NCBI GenBank assembly: GCA_040902655.1
Contig: JBBDWV010000015.1
Coordinates: 1-37,978 of the forward strand
Origin: Mycobacteriales bacterium
GTDB lineage: Bacteria > Actinomycetota > Actinomycetes > Mycobacteriales > SCTD01
Direction of reading: 5' to 3'
Length of the DNA: 37,978 nucleotides
In this document: one piece after another, positions 17,266-25,250 of the stretch
Numbering within the stretch: position 1 is the stretch's first letter
How the letters are laid out: each line of letters starts with the position of its first letter
Notes under the pieces: generated by a model
Database searches by the model: none
What the model saw: only the letters and a program-made list of their open reading frames with translations
Told to the model about the DNA's origin: nothing
Translations under genes and position numbers: made by a program

Positions 17266-17282
17266 TGAGGAGGAGGAAGAAG

Positions 17283-17429
17283 ATGCGCAGGAGCAGAAGT
17301 CAGGCCGCGGTCGTGGCGCTCGTCGCGATGCTGAGCCTCGGAGCGTGCAGCGACACGGTCGAGGATGTCGACGTGCCCGACATCGACGTTCCGGAGTCGA
17401 TCGCCCCCGACGGCGAGGGCGGCAGCTGA
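17283..17429 (+). CDS. Very small lipoprotein preceding the cytochrome oxidase genes
   Basis: A 48-residue reading frame too short for routine gene calling. It starts with MRRSRSQ, continues with a hydrophobic run and LSLGAC, a good lipobox with the lipidated Cys near residue 21. The remainder is short and strongly acidic (DTVEDVDVPDIDVPE...). A very strong purine-rich ribosome-binding site (GAGGAGGAGG near 17267-17276) precedes the ATG. The frame ends 38 bases before ctaC on the same strand, so it is probably the first gene of the oxidase operon. The mature part would be about 28 residues at the outer face of the membrane, where subunit II and cytochrome c meet; its acidic nature would suit binding a basic cytochrome or copper, which is speculation. 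Confidence 0.65.
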   Translation: MRRSRSQAAVVALVAMLSLGACSDTVEDVDVPDIDVPESIAPDGEGGS

Positions 17430-17467
17430 TCCACCGGAGGGGCAACGGTCGACCGTAGGGGGGGAAG

Positions 17468-18079
17468 GTGGACCCGCAGGGGCCTGTCGCCGCGGCGATC
17501 GACGAGCTGTGGTGGCTGATGCTCGGCCTCGGCATCGCGGTCTTCGCCGTGTTCCTCGTCCTGCTCGTGATCGGCCTCGTCCGCGAGCCCACGGAGCAGG
17601 CCGACGCGGACCCGCAGCGGCGGATCCGCCGCTGGCTCGTGGGAGGCGGCGTCGTCCTGCCGCTGGTCGTCGTGACCGTCGTGTTCGGCGCGACGGTCCG
17701 GGCGATGCAGGCGGTACCGGGCGTGGCCCCACCCGGCGCCCTCGTCGTCGAGATCATCGGGCACCAGTGGCGGTACGAGGTCGGCTATCCGGAAGAGGGC
17801 GTCACCGCCGTGGACGAGCTGCACCTCCCGGTGGGGCGGCCGGTCGCCCTGCACCTGACGTCCGCGGACGTCATCCACAGCTTCTGGGTGCCTGAGCTGG
17901 GCGGCAAGCTGGACATGTTGCCCGACGGCACGAACGTGCTCGTGCTGCAGGCCGACCGGCCGGGGCAGTACACCGCGCGGTGCGCGGAGTTCTGCGGTCT
18001 CGGGCACGCCTCGATGCAGCTCGACGTCGTGGCCGAGAGCCCTGAGGCGTTCGCCTCGTGGGTGGCGGCGCAGCAGTGA
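17468..18079 (+). CDS. ctaC: Cytochrome c oxidase subunit II
   Basis: Subunit II accepts electrons from cytochrome c at the CuA centre. The 203-residue protein has two membrane segments (about 16-37 and 57-76) and a cupredoxin domain outside. CuA ligands are visible: His in ADVIHSFWVPELGGK and the CAEFCGLGHASM motif with two Cys, Glu, His and Met. IGHQWRYEVGYP supplies the conserved aromatic electron-entry region. There is no C-terminal haem domain and no obvious cleaved signal. The GTG at 17468 follows a G-rich ribosome-binding site only a few bases away. The stop overlaps the ctaD start (GTGA). Confidence 0.93.
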   Translation: MDPQGPVAAAIDELWWLMLGLGIAVFAVFLVLLVIGLVREPTEQADADPQRRIRRWLVGGGVVLPLVVVTVVFGATVRAMQAVPGVAPPGALVVEIIGHQWRYEVGYPEEGVTAVDELHLPVGRPVALHLTSADVIHSFWVPELGGKLDMLPDGTNVLVLQADRPGQYTARCAEFCGLGHASMQLDVVAESPEAFASWVAAQQ

Positions 18080-20628
18080 GCGGGGAGCCGGGCGTGCCGC
18101 CGCGCGATCAGACACCGGTCATGCCCGAGCCGGGGACGCTGGACGAGCTCAACCGGCTGTGGGCGGACCCGCGCGGCCTGTGGGGCCAGCTGACCGGTGT
18201 CCAGAACGGCAAGGTGGGGGCCCGCCTGCTGCTGACCGGCTTCTTCTTCGTGCTGCTCGGCGGCAGCGTCGACTCGCTGGTGATGCGCCTGCAGCTCGCC
18301 GTACCGGAGAACTCCCTGGTGGGCCCGCAGCTCTACAACGAGCTGTTCACCAACCACGGCTCGGTGACGATGTTCCTCGTCATCCTGCCGATCTTCGAGG
18401 GCTTCGCCATCCTGCTGCTGCCGCTGATGCTCGGCACCCGCGAGATGCCGTTCCCGCGGTTGGGCGCCTTCGCGTACTGGACGTTCCTGCTCGGCGGCCT
18501 GCTCTACTACAGCAGCACCTTGTTCCAGCTGGTGCCGGACGCCGGGTGGTTCGCCTACACGCCGCTGAGCGGCAAGGAGTTCTCCCCCGACCTGGCCATC
18601 GACTTCTGGGTCCTCGGGCTCGGCGTCGCCGAGATCGGGGCCATCGCCGCGGCGATCGAGATCATCGTCAGCGTGCTGAAGATGCGCGCTCCCGGGATGA
18701 CGCTCACCAGGATGCCGTTGTTCGCCTGGGCGATGCTGGTGACGGCGTTCATGATCCTGTTCGCCTTCACGCCGCTCATCATCGGCAGCCTGCTGCTCGA
18801 GCTCGACCGGGGCTTCGGCACGCAGTTCTTCGTCCCGGACAGCGGCGGCAGCTCGCTGCTCTGGCAGCACCTTTTCTGGATCTTCGGGCACCCGGAGGTC
18901 TACATCCAGTTCCTGCCGGCCACCGGCGTCGTGGCGATGATCGTGCCGGTCTTCACCCGGCGCCGGCCGGTGGGCTACCTGTGGTTCGTCGCGGCGCTGG
19001 TCGCGATCGGCTTCCTGTCGTTCGCGCTGTGGGCGCACCACATGTTCACGGTGGGACTGCCCCCGCTGGTGCTGAGCTTCTTCAGCGCCGCCAGCATGGT
19101 GATCGCCATTCCCGCAGGGGTGCAGATCTTCTCCTGGCTGGCCACCATCTGGTCCGGCCGGCCGGTGTGGCGGACGCCGTTCCTGTTCGTCGTCGGCTTC
19201 CTCGTCATCTTCGTGATCGGCGGGATCACCGGGGTGATGGTGGCGGCCGTCCCGTTCGATCTGCAGGCGCACGACTCCTACTTCGTGGTCGCCCACCTGC
19301 ACTACGTGCTCATCGGCGGTGTCGTGTTCCCGATCTTCGCCGGGATCTACTACTGGTTCCCGAAGCTGACCGGCCGACTGCTCGACGAGCGACTCGGCCG
19401 GTGGAACTTCTGGCTGCTGTTCATCGGCACGAACGTCGCGTTCTTCCCGATGCACCAGGTCGGGCTGATGGGGATGCCCCGCCGGGTCCACACCTACGAG
19501 GCCGGCCTGGGCTGGGGCATCTACAACCTGATCTCGACGCTCGGCGTGCTCATCATCGTGCCCGGCATCGGGGTGTTCATCTGGAACGTCGTCCGCAGCT
19601 ACCGGCGCGGGCAGGAGGCAGGCCCGAACCCGTGGGGCGCGGACACGCTGGAATGGTCCCTGTCGTCGCCGCCGGCGGAGCATGCGTGGTCGGTGCTGCC
19701 GATCGTCCGCAGCCGGCATCCGCTCTGGGACCAGGAGGAGCTCGACCGGGGCGAGGAGAGCCTGGAGCGCTTCGTGCACGGGATCTCGCAGTGGCCGCTG
19801 CGTTGGCGCGCCGCGGTGATCGTCGGTACGGCGGACGCCCGGCCGCAGGAGGTCTTCCGCGTCGCGGGCCCGTCGATCTGGCCGCTGGTCGCGGGCCTCG
19901 GTGTCGTCCTGATCTTCCTCAGCGAGCTGGTCAAACTCCGTTGGGGCGCTGCTGCGGGTGCCCTCGTGGTCGTGGCTGCGGTGATCCGTTGGAACTGGCC
20001 GCAACCCCCGCCGATGACCGAGGAGGACGAGGACGCCTTCGAGCGCGAGTACGGCGTGCCGGTGAACGCCCACGGCAGCGTCATCGTCGCGAGGGTGGGG
20101 ACCGCGCTGGCGATCCTGTTCGTGGCGATCGCGTTCGCCAGCCTGTTGTTGAGCTACTTCTACCTGCGCCTGGAGAACCCGCAGTGGCCGCCGACCGGCG
20201 TCGGCGACCCGCCGCTCGGCCAGCCGCTGATCGCGGCGGCGCTCGTGGTCGCCAGCGGCGCGGGGATGTGGACCGCGCAGCGGCGCATCGCTGTGGGCGA
20301 CCGGCGTGGCTTCCTCGCCGGCCTGGTCGCAGCTCTGGCTCTGGCTGTCGCCGGGGGGGCCGTCCAGGTGCTCGCCCTGGCCCAGTACGACGCCGTCTGG
20401 CGGGCACACGCCTACGGCTCGATCTTCTACACCCTGGCCGGATTCGTCCTGCTCGTCGCGGCGGGCGCCGCGATCATGCTGGCGATGGTCGTCCACTGGG
20501 CGCTGCGCGGCGTGTACACGCCCCGACGACACGCCCCGATCGCGAACGTCGCGAGCTTCTGGACGGCCATGCTGGTGGTGTGGATCGGCGGCTTCGGAAC
20601 CCTCCACCTCGCCCCGTACCTGACATGA
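18076..20628 (+). CDS. ctaD: Cytochrome c oxidase subunit I fused to subunit III
   Basis: Catalytic subunit of a haem-copper oxidase, 850 residues from the coupled GTG at 18076. Residues about 45-515 are subunit I: His94 (TNHGS) and His409 for the low-spin haem, His407 for the high-spin haem, CuB ligands His272, His321 and His322, and the cross-linked Tyr276 in GHPEVY with Glu274. Residues about 595-850 hold some seven further membrane segments matching subunit III (SYFYLRLENPQWPP, HAYGSIFYTLAGF). Compared by eye with Paracoccus subunit I, the D-channel Asp124 is Glu123 (GTREMPFPR), the channel Asn residues are hydrophobic or Gly/Ala, and the K-channel Lys is Gln350 (IPAGVQIFSW). The stop overlaps the next gene. 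The enzyme resembles fused alternative oxidases more than the standard actinobacterial aa3. Confidence 0.93.
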   Translation: MSGEPGVPPRDQTPVMPEPGTLDELNRLWADPRGLWGQLTGVQNGKVGARLLLTGFFFVLLGGSVDSLVMRLQLAVPENSLVGPQLYNELFTNHGSVTMFLVILPIFEGFAILLLPLMLGTREMPFPRLGAFAYWTFLLGGLLYYSSTLFQLVPDAGWFAYTPLSGKEFSPDLAIDFWVLGLGVAEIGAIAAAIEIIVSVLKMRAPGMTLTRMPLFAWAMLVTAFMILFAFTPLIIGSLLLELDRGFGTQFFVPDSGGSSLLWQHLFWIFGHPEVYIQFLPATGVVAMIVPVFTRRRPVGYLWFVAALVAIGFLSFALWAHHMFTVGLPPLVLSFFSAASMVIAIPAGVQIFSWLATIWSGRPVWRTPFLFVVGFLVIFVIGGITGVMVAAVPFDLQAHDSYFVVAHLHYVLIGGVVFPIFAGIYYWFPKLTGRLLDERLGRWNFWLLFIGTNVAFFPMHQVGLMGMPRRVHTYEAGLGWGIYNLISTLGVLIIVPGIGVFIWNVVRSYRRGQEAGPNPWGADTLEWSLSSPPAEHAWSVLPIVRSRHPLWDQEELDRGEESLERFVHGISQWPLRWRAAVIVGTADARPQEVFRVAGPSIWPLVAGLGVVLIFLSELVKLRWGAAAGALVVVAAVIRWNWPQPPPMTEEDEDAFEREYGVPVNAHGSVIVARVGTALAILFVAIAFASLLLSYFYLRLENPQWPPTGVGDPPLGQPLIAAALVVASGAGMWTAQRRIAVGDRRGFLAGLVAALALAVAGGAVQVLALAQYDAVWRAHAYGSIFYTLAGFVLLVAAGAAIMLAMVVHWALRGVYTPRRHAPIANVASFWTAMLVVWIGGFGTLHLAPYLT

Positions 20629-21077
20629 CCGGTGGAGCCGACGGCACTGCCGGCGAGGCGACAGCGCCGGCCGGCCAGGGCACCCCCGTGCCGGTCGACG
20701 TCTCGCCCGACCCCGGCATCCGGCTCCTGGTCGCCGTACTGCTGGCGGGGCCGGTCCTCAGCTCGATCCACTTCCTCGTCGTCTACCTGGCCGTCGAAGC
20801 CGGCTGCACCGGCGACGGGGCCGGTCTGGACGTCGTGACGCTGGTCGCCACGGCTGTGGCAGCGCTGGCCTGCCTCGTGTCCGCGGGATGGGCCTACCGG
20901 CGGTGGCGGGCCGATTCGGGCGCGGCGGGCAGCCACGCAGGGCCGGTTGCGTCGAGTGGCGGGTTGACCGACCGCAGGCCACTGGCGTTCGTCGGCTTCC
21001 TGCTGTCGCTGCTCGGCGTCACTCTCGTGCTGTTCGTGGGCCTGCCGGCGCTGGTCCTGCCGGCCTGCGGCCCGTGA
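20625..21077 (+). CDS. Small membrane protein of the cytochrome oxidase operon
   Basis: A 150-residue protein with an unstructured Gly/Ala/Thr-rich start, then three membrane segments (about 32-54, 69-88 and 118-145), and a conserved-looking ending LPALVLPACGP. It overlaps the preceding subunit I/III gene (ATGA) and the following ctaG gene (GTGA), so it is made in step with both. By position it corresponds to the small extra subunit found in other fused or four-gene oxidase operons. It may be a structural subunit or an assembly factor; sequence alone does not decide. Confidence 0.75.
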   Translation: MTGGADGTAGEATAPAGQGTPVPVDVSPDPGIRLLVAVLLAGPVLSSIHFLVVYLAVEAGCTGDGAGLDVVTLVATAVAALACLVSAGWAYRRWRADSGAAGSHAGPVASSGGLTDRRPLAFVGFLLSLLGVTLVLFVGLPALVLPACGP

Positions 21078-21970
21078 CGCCGACCCACCCGGGGGAGCCC
21101 CTGGCGCCGCACGAGCTGGCCGTGACGTGGAACCCCGACCCCCTGCTGCTCGGCGCGCTGCTGCTCGCGGCCTGGGCCTACCACCGCGGCTGGACCCACC
21201 GCGGCCAGGCCCGCAGCGACCGGCGACGGAGCGAGGTCTGGCGGGCAGGCTGCTTCGCCGCCGGGTCGGTGGCGGTCGCCCTCGCGCTGCTGTCACCGCT
21301 CGACGCGCTGGCCGGCGTGCTCGCCTCCGCGCACATGGTCCAGCACCTGCTGCTCGTCCTGGTCGCCGCACCGTTGCTGGCCTGGAGCTCCCCCTCGGGT
21401 GTGCTGCTGCGCGGGAGCCCGCCTGTCGTGGCCCGCGCTGTCAGCCGGTGGCGCAGGCGGCTCCGGATGACCGGGCACCATCCGCTGCGCCATCCGGGCA
21501 CGGTCTGGCTGCTGCACGTGACGGCGCTGTGGGGATGGCACGCCGCGGCGGCCTACGACGCGGCGCTCGAACACCGCCTCGTCCATGCCCTCGAGCACGC
21601 GAGCTTCCTCGTCACGGGAGTGCTGTTCTGGCGCCTGCTGGTCGGTCCCCGTGCGGTGCGGGTCTTTCCCGGTGTCGCTGTCCTGTTGATCTTCACGATG
21701 GCACTGCAGAGCGTGCTGCTGTCGGTCCTGCTGACGTTCGCCGGCACGCCCTGGTACTCCGGCTACGCCAGCACGACCCAGCCGTGGGGGCTCGACCCGC
21801 TCGCCGACCAGCAACTCGCCGGCGCGATCATGTGGGTTCCGGCGGGTCTGGTCTACCTGGGGGCGGCTCTCGCCCTGCTCGTCGGCTGGCTCCGTGACAC
21901 CCAGGGCGACGACGTCGCGCCGACGACCGCGGTCAGCCTCGAAGCCAGCGGCGCACCCGGACCCAGGTGA
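21074..21970 (+). CDS. ctaG: Cytochrome c oxidase assembly factor CtaG (caa3 type)
   Basis: Membrane protein of 298 residues of the caa3_CtaG family, needed for oxidase assembly, probably copper delivery. Landmarks are SPLDALAGVLASAHMVQHLLL with two conserved His, PLLAWSSP, LHVTALWGWHAAAAYDAAL, LEHASFLVTGVLFW and DQQLAGAIMWVPAGLVYL. Seven hydrophobic segments are visible. The GTG at 21074 overlaps the previous stop by four bases; the open frame further upstream is a shadow of that gene. The gene ends 38 bases inside the convergent gene at 21933. As the last gene of the oxidase operon it ensures co-production with subunits I to III. Confidence 0.9.
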   Translation: MTPTHPGEPLAPHELAVTWNPDPLLLGALLLAAWAYHRGWTHRGQARSDRRRSEVWRAGCFAAGSVAVALALLSPLDALAGVLASAHMVQHLLLVLVAAPLLAWSSPSGVLLRGSPPVVARAVSRWRRRLRMTGHHPLRHPGTVWLLHVTALWGWHAAAAYDAALEHRLVHALEHASFLVTGVLFWRLLVGPRAVRVFPGVAVLLIFTMALQSVLLSVLLTFAGTPWYSGYASTTQPWGLDPLADQQLAGAIMWVPAGLVYLGAALALLVGWLRDTQGDDVAPTTAVSLEASGAPGPR

Positions 21971-22286
21971 CCTCCTGCAGCTGCTCGCCCGGCTGCAGCG
22001 GCGGCCCGACGACGGTGCCGTCGGCCCGCCGTGCGGCGTCGTGCCCCGGGTGCTCGCCGGGCTTCGCGTGCCGCAGCCGCAGCAACGCCCACAGGGTGAG
22101 GCCGGCCAGCAGGAACCACTCGACCGCGTAGCCGTAGTTCAGCAGCGCGCCGCCCTCCCGGGCACGTCCCCACTGCCAGAGCGACAGCCGGAGCATGAGT
22201 GCGGCGCCCAGGCCGGCGACGGTCACCGCGAGCCCGATCCGGATCCGCTGACGGACCCTGCGCCCCGCCCGGGACGAGCGCTGCAC
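21933..22286 (-). CDS. Small two-segment membrane protein of actinobacterial type
   Basis: A 117-residue protein with two membrane segments (about 16-37 and 51-68). The loop between them, LSLWQWGRAREGGALLNYGYAVEW, has the WQW..R...N.GYA.EW pattern that recurs in small actinobacterial membrane proteins of unknown role. A soluble C-terminus contains RRADGTVVGPPLQPGEQLQEVTW. The GTG at 22286 is chosen because GGAAGGGAG lies about six bases upstream and the membrane pattern starts soon after; the frame stays open further upstream, but that part lacks protein-like character. It overlaps the end of ctaG tail-to-tail by 38 bases, so the two transcripts are antisense there. Confidence 0.65.
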   Translation of the reverse strand: MQRSSRAGRRVRQRIRIGLAVTVAGLGAALMLRLSLWQWGRAREGGALLNYGYAVEWFLLAGLTLWALLRLRHAKPGEHPGHDAARRADGTVVGPPLQPGEQLQEVTWVRVRRWLRG

Positions 22287-22480
22287 GGCCGCTCCCTTCC
22301 GGTGCCTCGGTCGCCGCGGTCGCACCGACTCTGCCACCGCCACCCGCCGGAGGTCGTCTCCGGCATACACCGGATGTCGTGCGGGAACTCGACAGAACGT
22401 CCAACGCGGGCGCAGAATCCGACTCTGTTCGCACGGCCGCCGCGGAGCCACCGCACCGGCTTTCCTTCTGGAGGCGCTGG

Positions 22481-23197
22481 ATGGACAACGACGTCGAGAA
22501 TCCGGTCGATCTGCTGGCGGTGTCCAGCGAGCCGCACGACCGGGCCCTCGCCGCCCTGGAGGACCGTGTCGGTCCGCTCGCCGCGGTCGCCTGGTGCTCC
22601 GCGCACCTCGCCGCCACCGATCGGGTCCTCTACGCCGCGGGGAAGCGGCGGCTGCCCGGCGGGCGCGGGCGGGTGAACGCCCTGCGCGCGGTGGACCGCA
22701 GCCTGCAGCAGGCGCTGTGCCGGCTCGACCGGAGGCTGACGGGAGACGTGCACGTCGCAGATGTCCCGATCGCGACGCTGGCGGACGAGGTGCGGGACCG
22801 CTTGCGGCAGCACGCCGAGGCCGAGCGCGAGCTCGTCGAGGCCCTGTCCACGGCGCTCACCGCGCCCGAGCGGGAGAAGCTGGCGCATCGGCTGGCCCGC
22901 GCCATGGCGACGGCGCCGAGCCGGCCGCATCCGCACAACCGGCACACGCCGCTGTCCACGCTGCTCTGCTGGGCCGATGCCCTCGTGGACCGGGTGCGCG
23001 ACGCCATGGACAACCGGGTCGATCCCACCGGCCGGCCGGCCCGCGTCGTCCGCCCGCCGGGCCGGTGGGGGTGCTACCTGATGGGGACGCCCTACCCCAC
23101 GGATGCCGTGGCCGCGGACCGCCCGGGCGCCTCCCGCGGGGCAGCTGATCGACCGTCGTCAACTCCGGACCGAGAGGGGGGTAGCAGCGCGGCGTGA
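22481..23197 (+). CDS. Hemerythrin-like HHE-type protein
   Basis: A 238-residue, largely helical protein. The arrangement AWCSAHLAATDRVLY, RQHAEAERELVEALSTAL and RPHPHNRHTPLSTLL followed by VDRVRDAMDNR matches the hemerythrin-like proteins common in actinobacteria, where such His and Glu residues bind a di-iron centre used for oxygen or nitric oxide sensing or binding. The set of ligands cannot be confirmed by eye. The ATG at 22481 has GGAGG at 22470-22474 six bases upstream. Frames starting earlier add only low-complexity sequence. The last 25 residues are polar. It is transcribed away from the small membrane protein gene and lies close to an oxidase operon. Confidence 0.65.
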   Translation: MDNDVENPVDLLAVSSEPHDRALAALEDRVGPLAAVAWCSAHLAATDRVLYAAGKRRLPGGRGRVNALRAVDRSLQQALCRLDRRLTGDVHVADVPIATLADEVRDRLRQHAEAERELVEALSTALTAPEREKLAHRLARAMATAPSRPHPHNRHTPLSTLLCWADALVDRVRDAMDNRVDPTGRPARVVRPPGRWGCYLMGTPYPTDAVAADRPGASRGAADRPSSTPDREGGSSAA

Positions 23198-23202
23198 CGG
23201 CC

Positions 23203-25173
23203 TCAGTCCCGGCGGGTCGCCAGGTGCTCCACGAACCAGTGCACCGCCGCCGGGTCGTCGACCGAACCCAGGTTCAGCGCCTTGTCGAGCGGCACCCCCT
23301 GCGCGATCCGCTTCAACGGCACCTCCAGCTTCTTGCCGGTGCTGGTGTGCGGGATCGCCGGCACAGCGACCACCTCGTCGGGGACGTGCCGCGGCGAGGC
23401 CTGCTCCCGGACCGTGCGCGAGATGCGCTCCACCAGCCCCTCGTCCAGCCGGACGCCGTCGGTCAGCCGGACGAACAGCGGCAGCCAGTAGCCGCCGTCC
23501 GGCAGCTCGACGCCCAGCACGAGCGCCTCCGCAACCTCCGGCATCCCTTCGACGGCCGCGTAGATGTCCGCGCTGCCCATCCGCACGCCGTGCCGGTTGA
23601 GGGTCGAGTCCGACCGGCCGTGCACGACGGCGGTGCCGCGGGAGGTGATCGTGAGCCAGTCGCCGTGCCGCCACACGCCCGGGTAGACGTCGAAGTAGGC
23701 GTCGTGCAGCCGCCGGCCGGAGCCGTCGCCCCAGATCCCGGTCGGCATCGACGGAACCGGCGCGCAGACGACGAGCTCGCCGACCTCGTCCACCAGCGGC
23801 CGGCCCTGCTCGTCCCACGCCTCGACGTGCACGCCGAGCCCGCGGCAGGCCATCTCCCCTGCCGTGACCGGCAGCCACGGCGCGTCGAGCAGGATCGCCC
23901 CGGCGAAGTCGGTGCCGCCACTGATGACATGCAGCGCGAGGTCCTCACGCACGGCGTCGTACACCCAGCGAAAGGACGAGGCCGGCAGCGGTGACCCCGT
24001 CGAGCCGACGGCACGCAGCGCGGACAGGTCGTGCTGGTGGCCCGGTCGCAGCCCGGCCTTCTCCGAGGCCAGCAGGTAGCCGGGACTGGTGCCGAGCCGG
24101 GTGATGCGGTGGTCCTCGGCGAGCTGCCACAGCCGGTCCGGCGAGGGCCACAACGGGCTGCCGTCGTAGAGCACCGCGGTCGCGCCGACCGACAAGGCGC
24201 CGATCAGCGTATTCCACATGATCCAGCTGGTCGTGGTGTACCAGAAGTAGCGGTCGTCCGGACCGAGGTCGTACTGCAGCCCGTTTTGCGCCAAACCCAT
24301 GAGCAGCACGCCGGCGTGGTCGTGCACCAGGCCCTTCGGCAGCCCGGTGGTGCCCGAGGAGTAGACGACCCACAGCGGTGCCTCGGCCGGCAGCTGAGCG
24401 AACTCCGGCTCGCGTGGCTGCGCCACCGTCTGCTCCCAGGCCACGACCTGCAGCCCCGGCCGCTGCACGAGCTCGCCGAGCAGCGGCACCGAGACGACGG
24501 CGGTCACCGTCGGCAGCCCGTCGAGCAACTCGTCCACCGCGTCGCGCCGGTCCCGCGGCTTCCCGCCGAAGCGGTAGCCGTCGGCGGTGACCAGGACGCG
24601 CGGCTCGAGTTGGGCGAAGCGGTCGACCGCGCTGGCCGGGCCGATGTCCGGCGCGCAGGCCGACCAGACCGCGCCGACGCTGGCGCAGGCGAGGAAGGCC
24701 ACGATGGCAGCGGGTACGTTCGGCAGGTAGCCGACCACCCGGTCGCCCGGCCCGACGCCGAGCTCGCGCAGCATGGCCTGCAGCGCCCCGACCTGGCCGC
24801 GCAGCTCGTCCCACGACAGCTCCACCGCCGGCCCGTCCTCGCCGGCGGCGACCAGCGCCGGGCGTGGTCCGCGTACCCGCAGGACGTTCTCGGCGAGGTT
24901 CAGCCGGGCTCCGGGAAACCACTGCGCCGCCGGCATCGTGCGGGTGGTCAGCACCTGCTCGTACGGCGTGGAGGCCAGCACCTGGAAGGAGTCCCACACG
25001 AGTGCCCAGAAGTCCTCGAGGTGCTCGACCGACCAGCGCCACAGCGCGTCGTAGTCGGCCACCTCGACGTCGTGCCGCTCACGCACCTGCGCGGCGAACC
25101 GGGCCAGCCGCGACCCCTCGACCCGCTCCGGCGAGGGCCGCCACAGCACCTCGACCGACCGCTGCTCCGCCAT
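23203..25173 (-). CDS. Acetoacetate-CoA ligase (acetoacetyl-CoA synthetase)
   Basis: ATP-dependent ligase making acetoacetyl-CoA, part of ketone-body or polyhydroxybutyrate use; 656 residues, the family length. It begins with the acetoacetyl-CoA synthetase N-terminal region (VLWRPSPERVEGSRLARF, TMPAAQWFPGARLNLAENVL). The AMP-binding signature YSSGTTGLPKGLVH lies in the middle, followed by GTSPGYL, ISGGTDFAGAI, GDWLTITSRGTAVVHGRSD and the C-terminal catalytic Lys in TSTGKKLEVPLKR. The ATG at 25173 has AAGGAGG six bases upstream; the longer frame to 25227 adds nothing typical. It is divergent from the MFS gene, with 77 bases between them. Confidence 0.93.
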   Translation of the reverse strand: MAEQRSVEVLWRPSPERVEGSRLARFAAQVRERHDVEVADYDALWRWSVEHLEDFWALVWDSFQVLASTPYEQVLTTRTMPAAQWFPGARLNLAENVLRVRGPRPALVAAGEDGPAVELSWDELRGQVGALQAMLRELGVGPGDRVVGYLPNVPAAIVAFLACASVGAVWSACAPDIGPASAVDRFAQLEPRVLVTADGYRFGGKPRDRRDAVDELLDGLPTVTAVVSVPLLGELVQRPGLQVVAWEQTVAQPREPEFAQLPAEAPLWVVYSSGTTGLPKGLVHDHAGVLLMGLAQNGLQYDLGPDDRYFWYTTTSWIMWNTLIGALSVGATAVLYDGSPLWPSPDRLWQLAEDHRITRLGTSPGYLLASEKAGLRPGHQHDLSALRAVGSTGSPLPASSFRWVYDAVREDLALHVISGGTDFAGAILLDAPWLPVTAGEMACRGLGVHVEAWDEQGRPLVDEVGELVVCAPVPSMPTGIWGDGSGRRLHDAYFDVYPGVWRHGDWLTITSRGTAVVHGRSDSTLNRHGVRMGSADIYAAVEGMPEVAEALVLGVELPDGGYWLPLFVRLTDGVRLDEGLVERISRTVREQASPRHVPDEVVAVPAIPHTSTGKKLEVPLKRIAQGVPLDKALNLGSVDDPAAVHWFVEHLATRRD

Positions 25174-25250
25174 CCATGCCTCCTTGTCCAGCCGCAGGTC
25201 TACCCCAGGGTGCTGCGCCGGCCGCAACCGCCCTCGGGGAGGATGCGGCG

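Noticed and set aside
17785-20607. 940-codon minus-strand frame opposite ctaD
   Set aside because: Gln/His/Asp/Arg-rich with no recognisable domain; it is the complement of membrane-protein codons.
18159-20624. Long plus-strand open frame running alongside the subunit I/III fusion
   Set aside because: Only its last part (20625-21077) is protein-like; the rest is Arg/Ala/Gly-rich shadow of ctaD.
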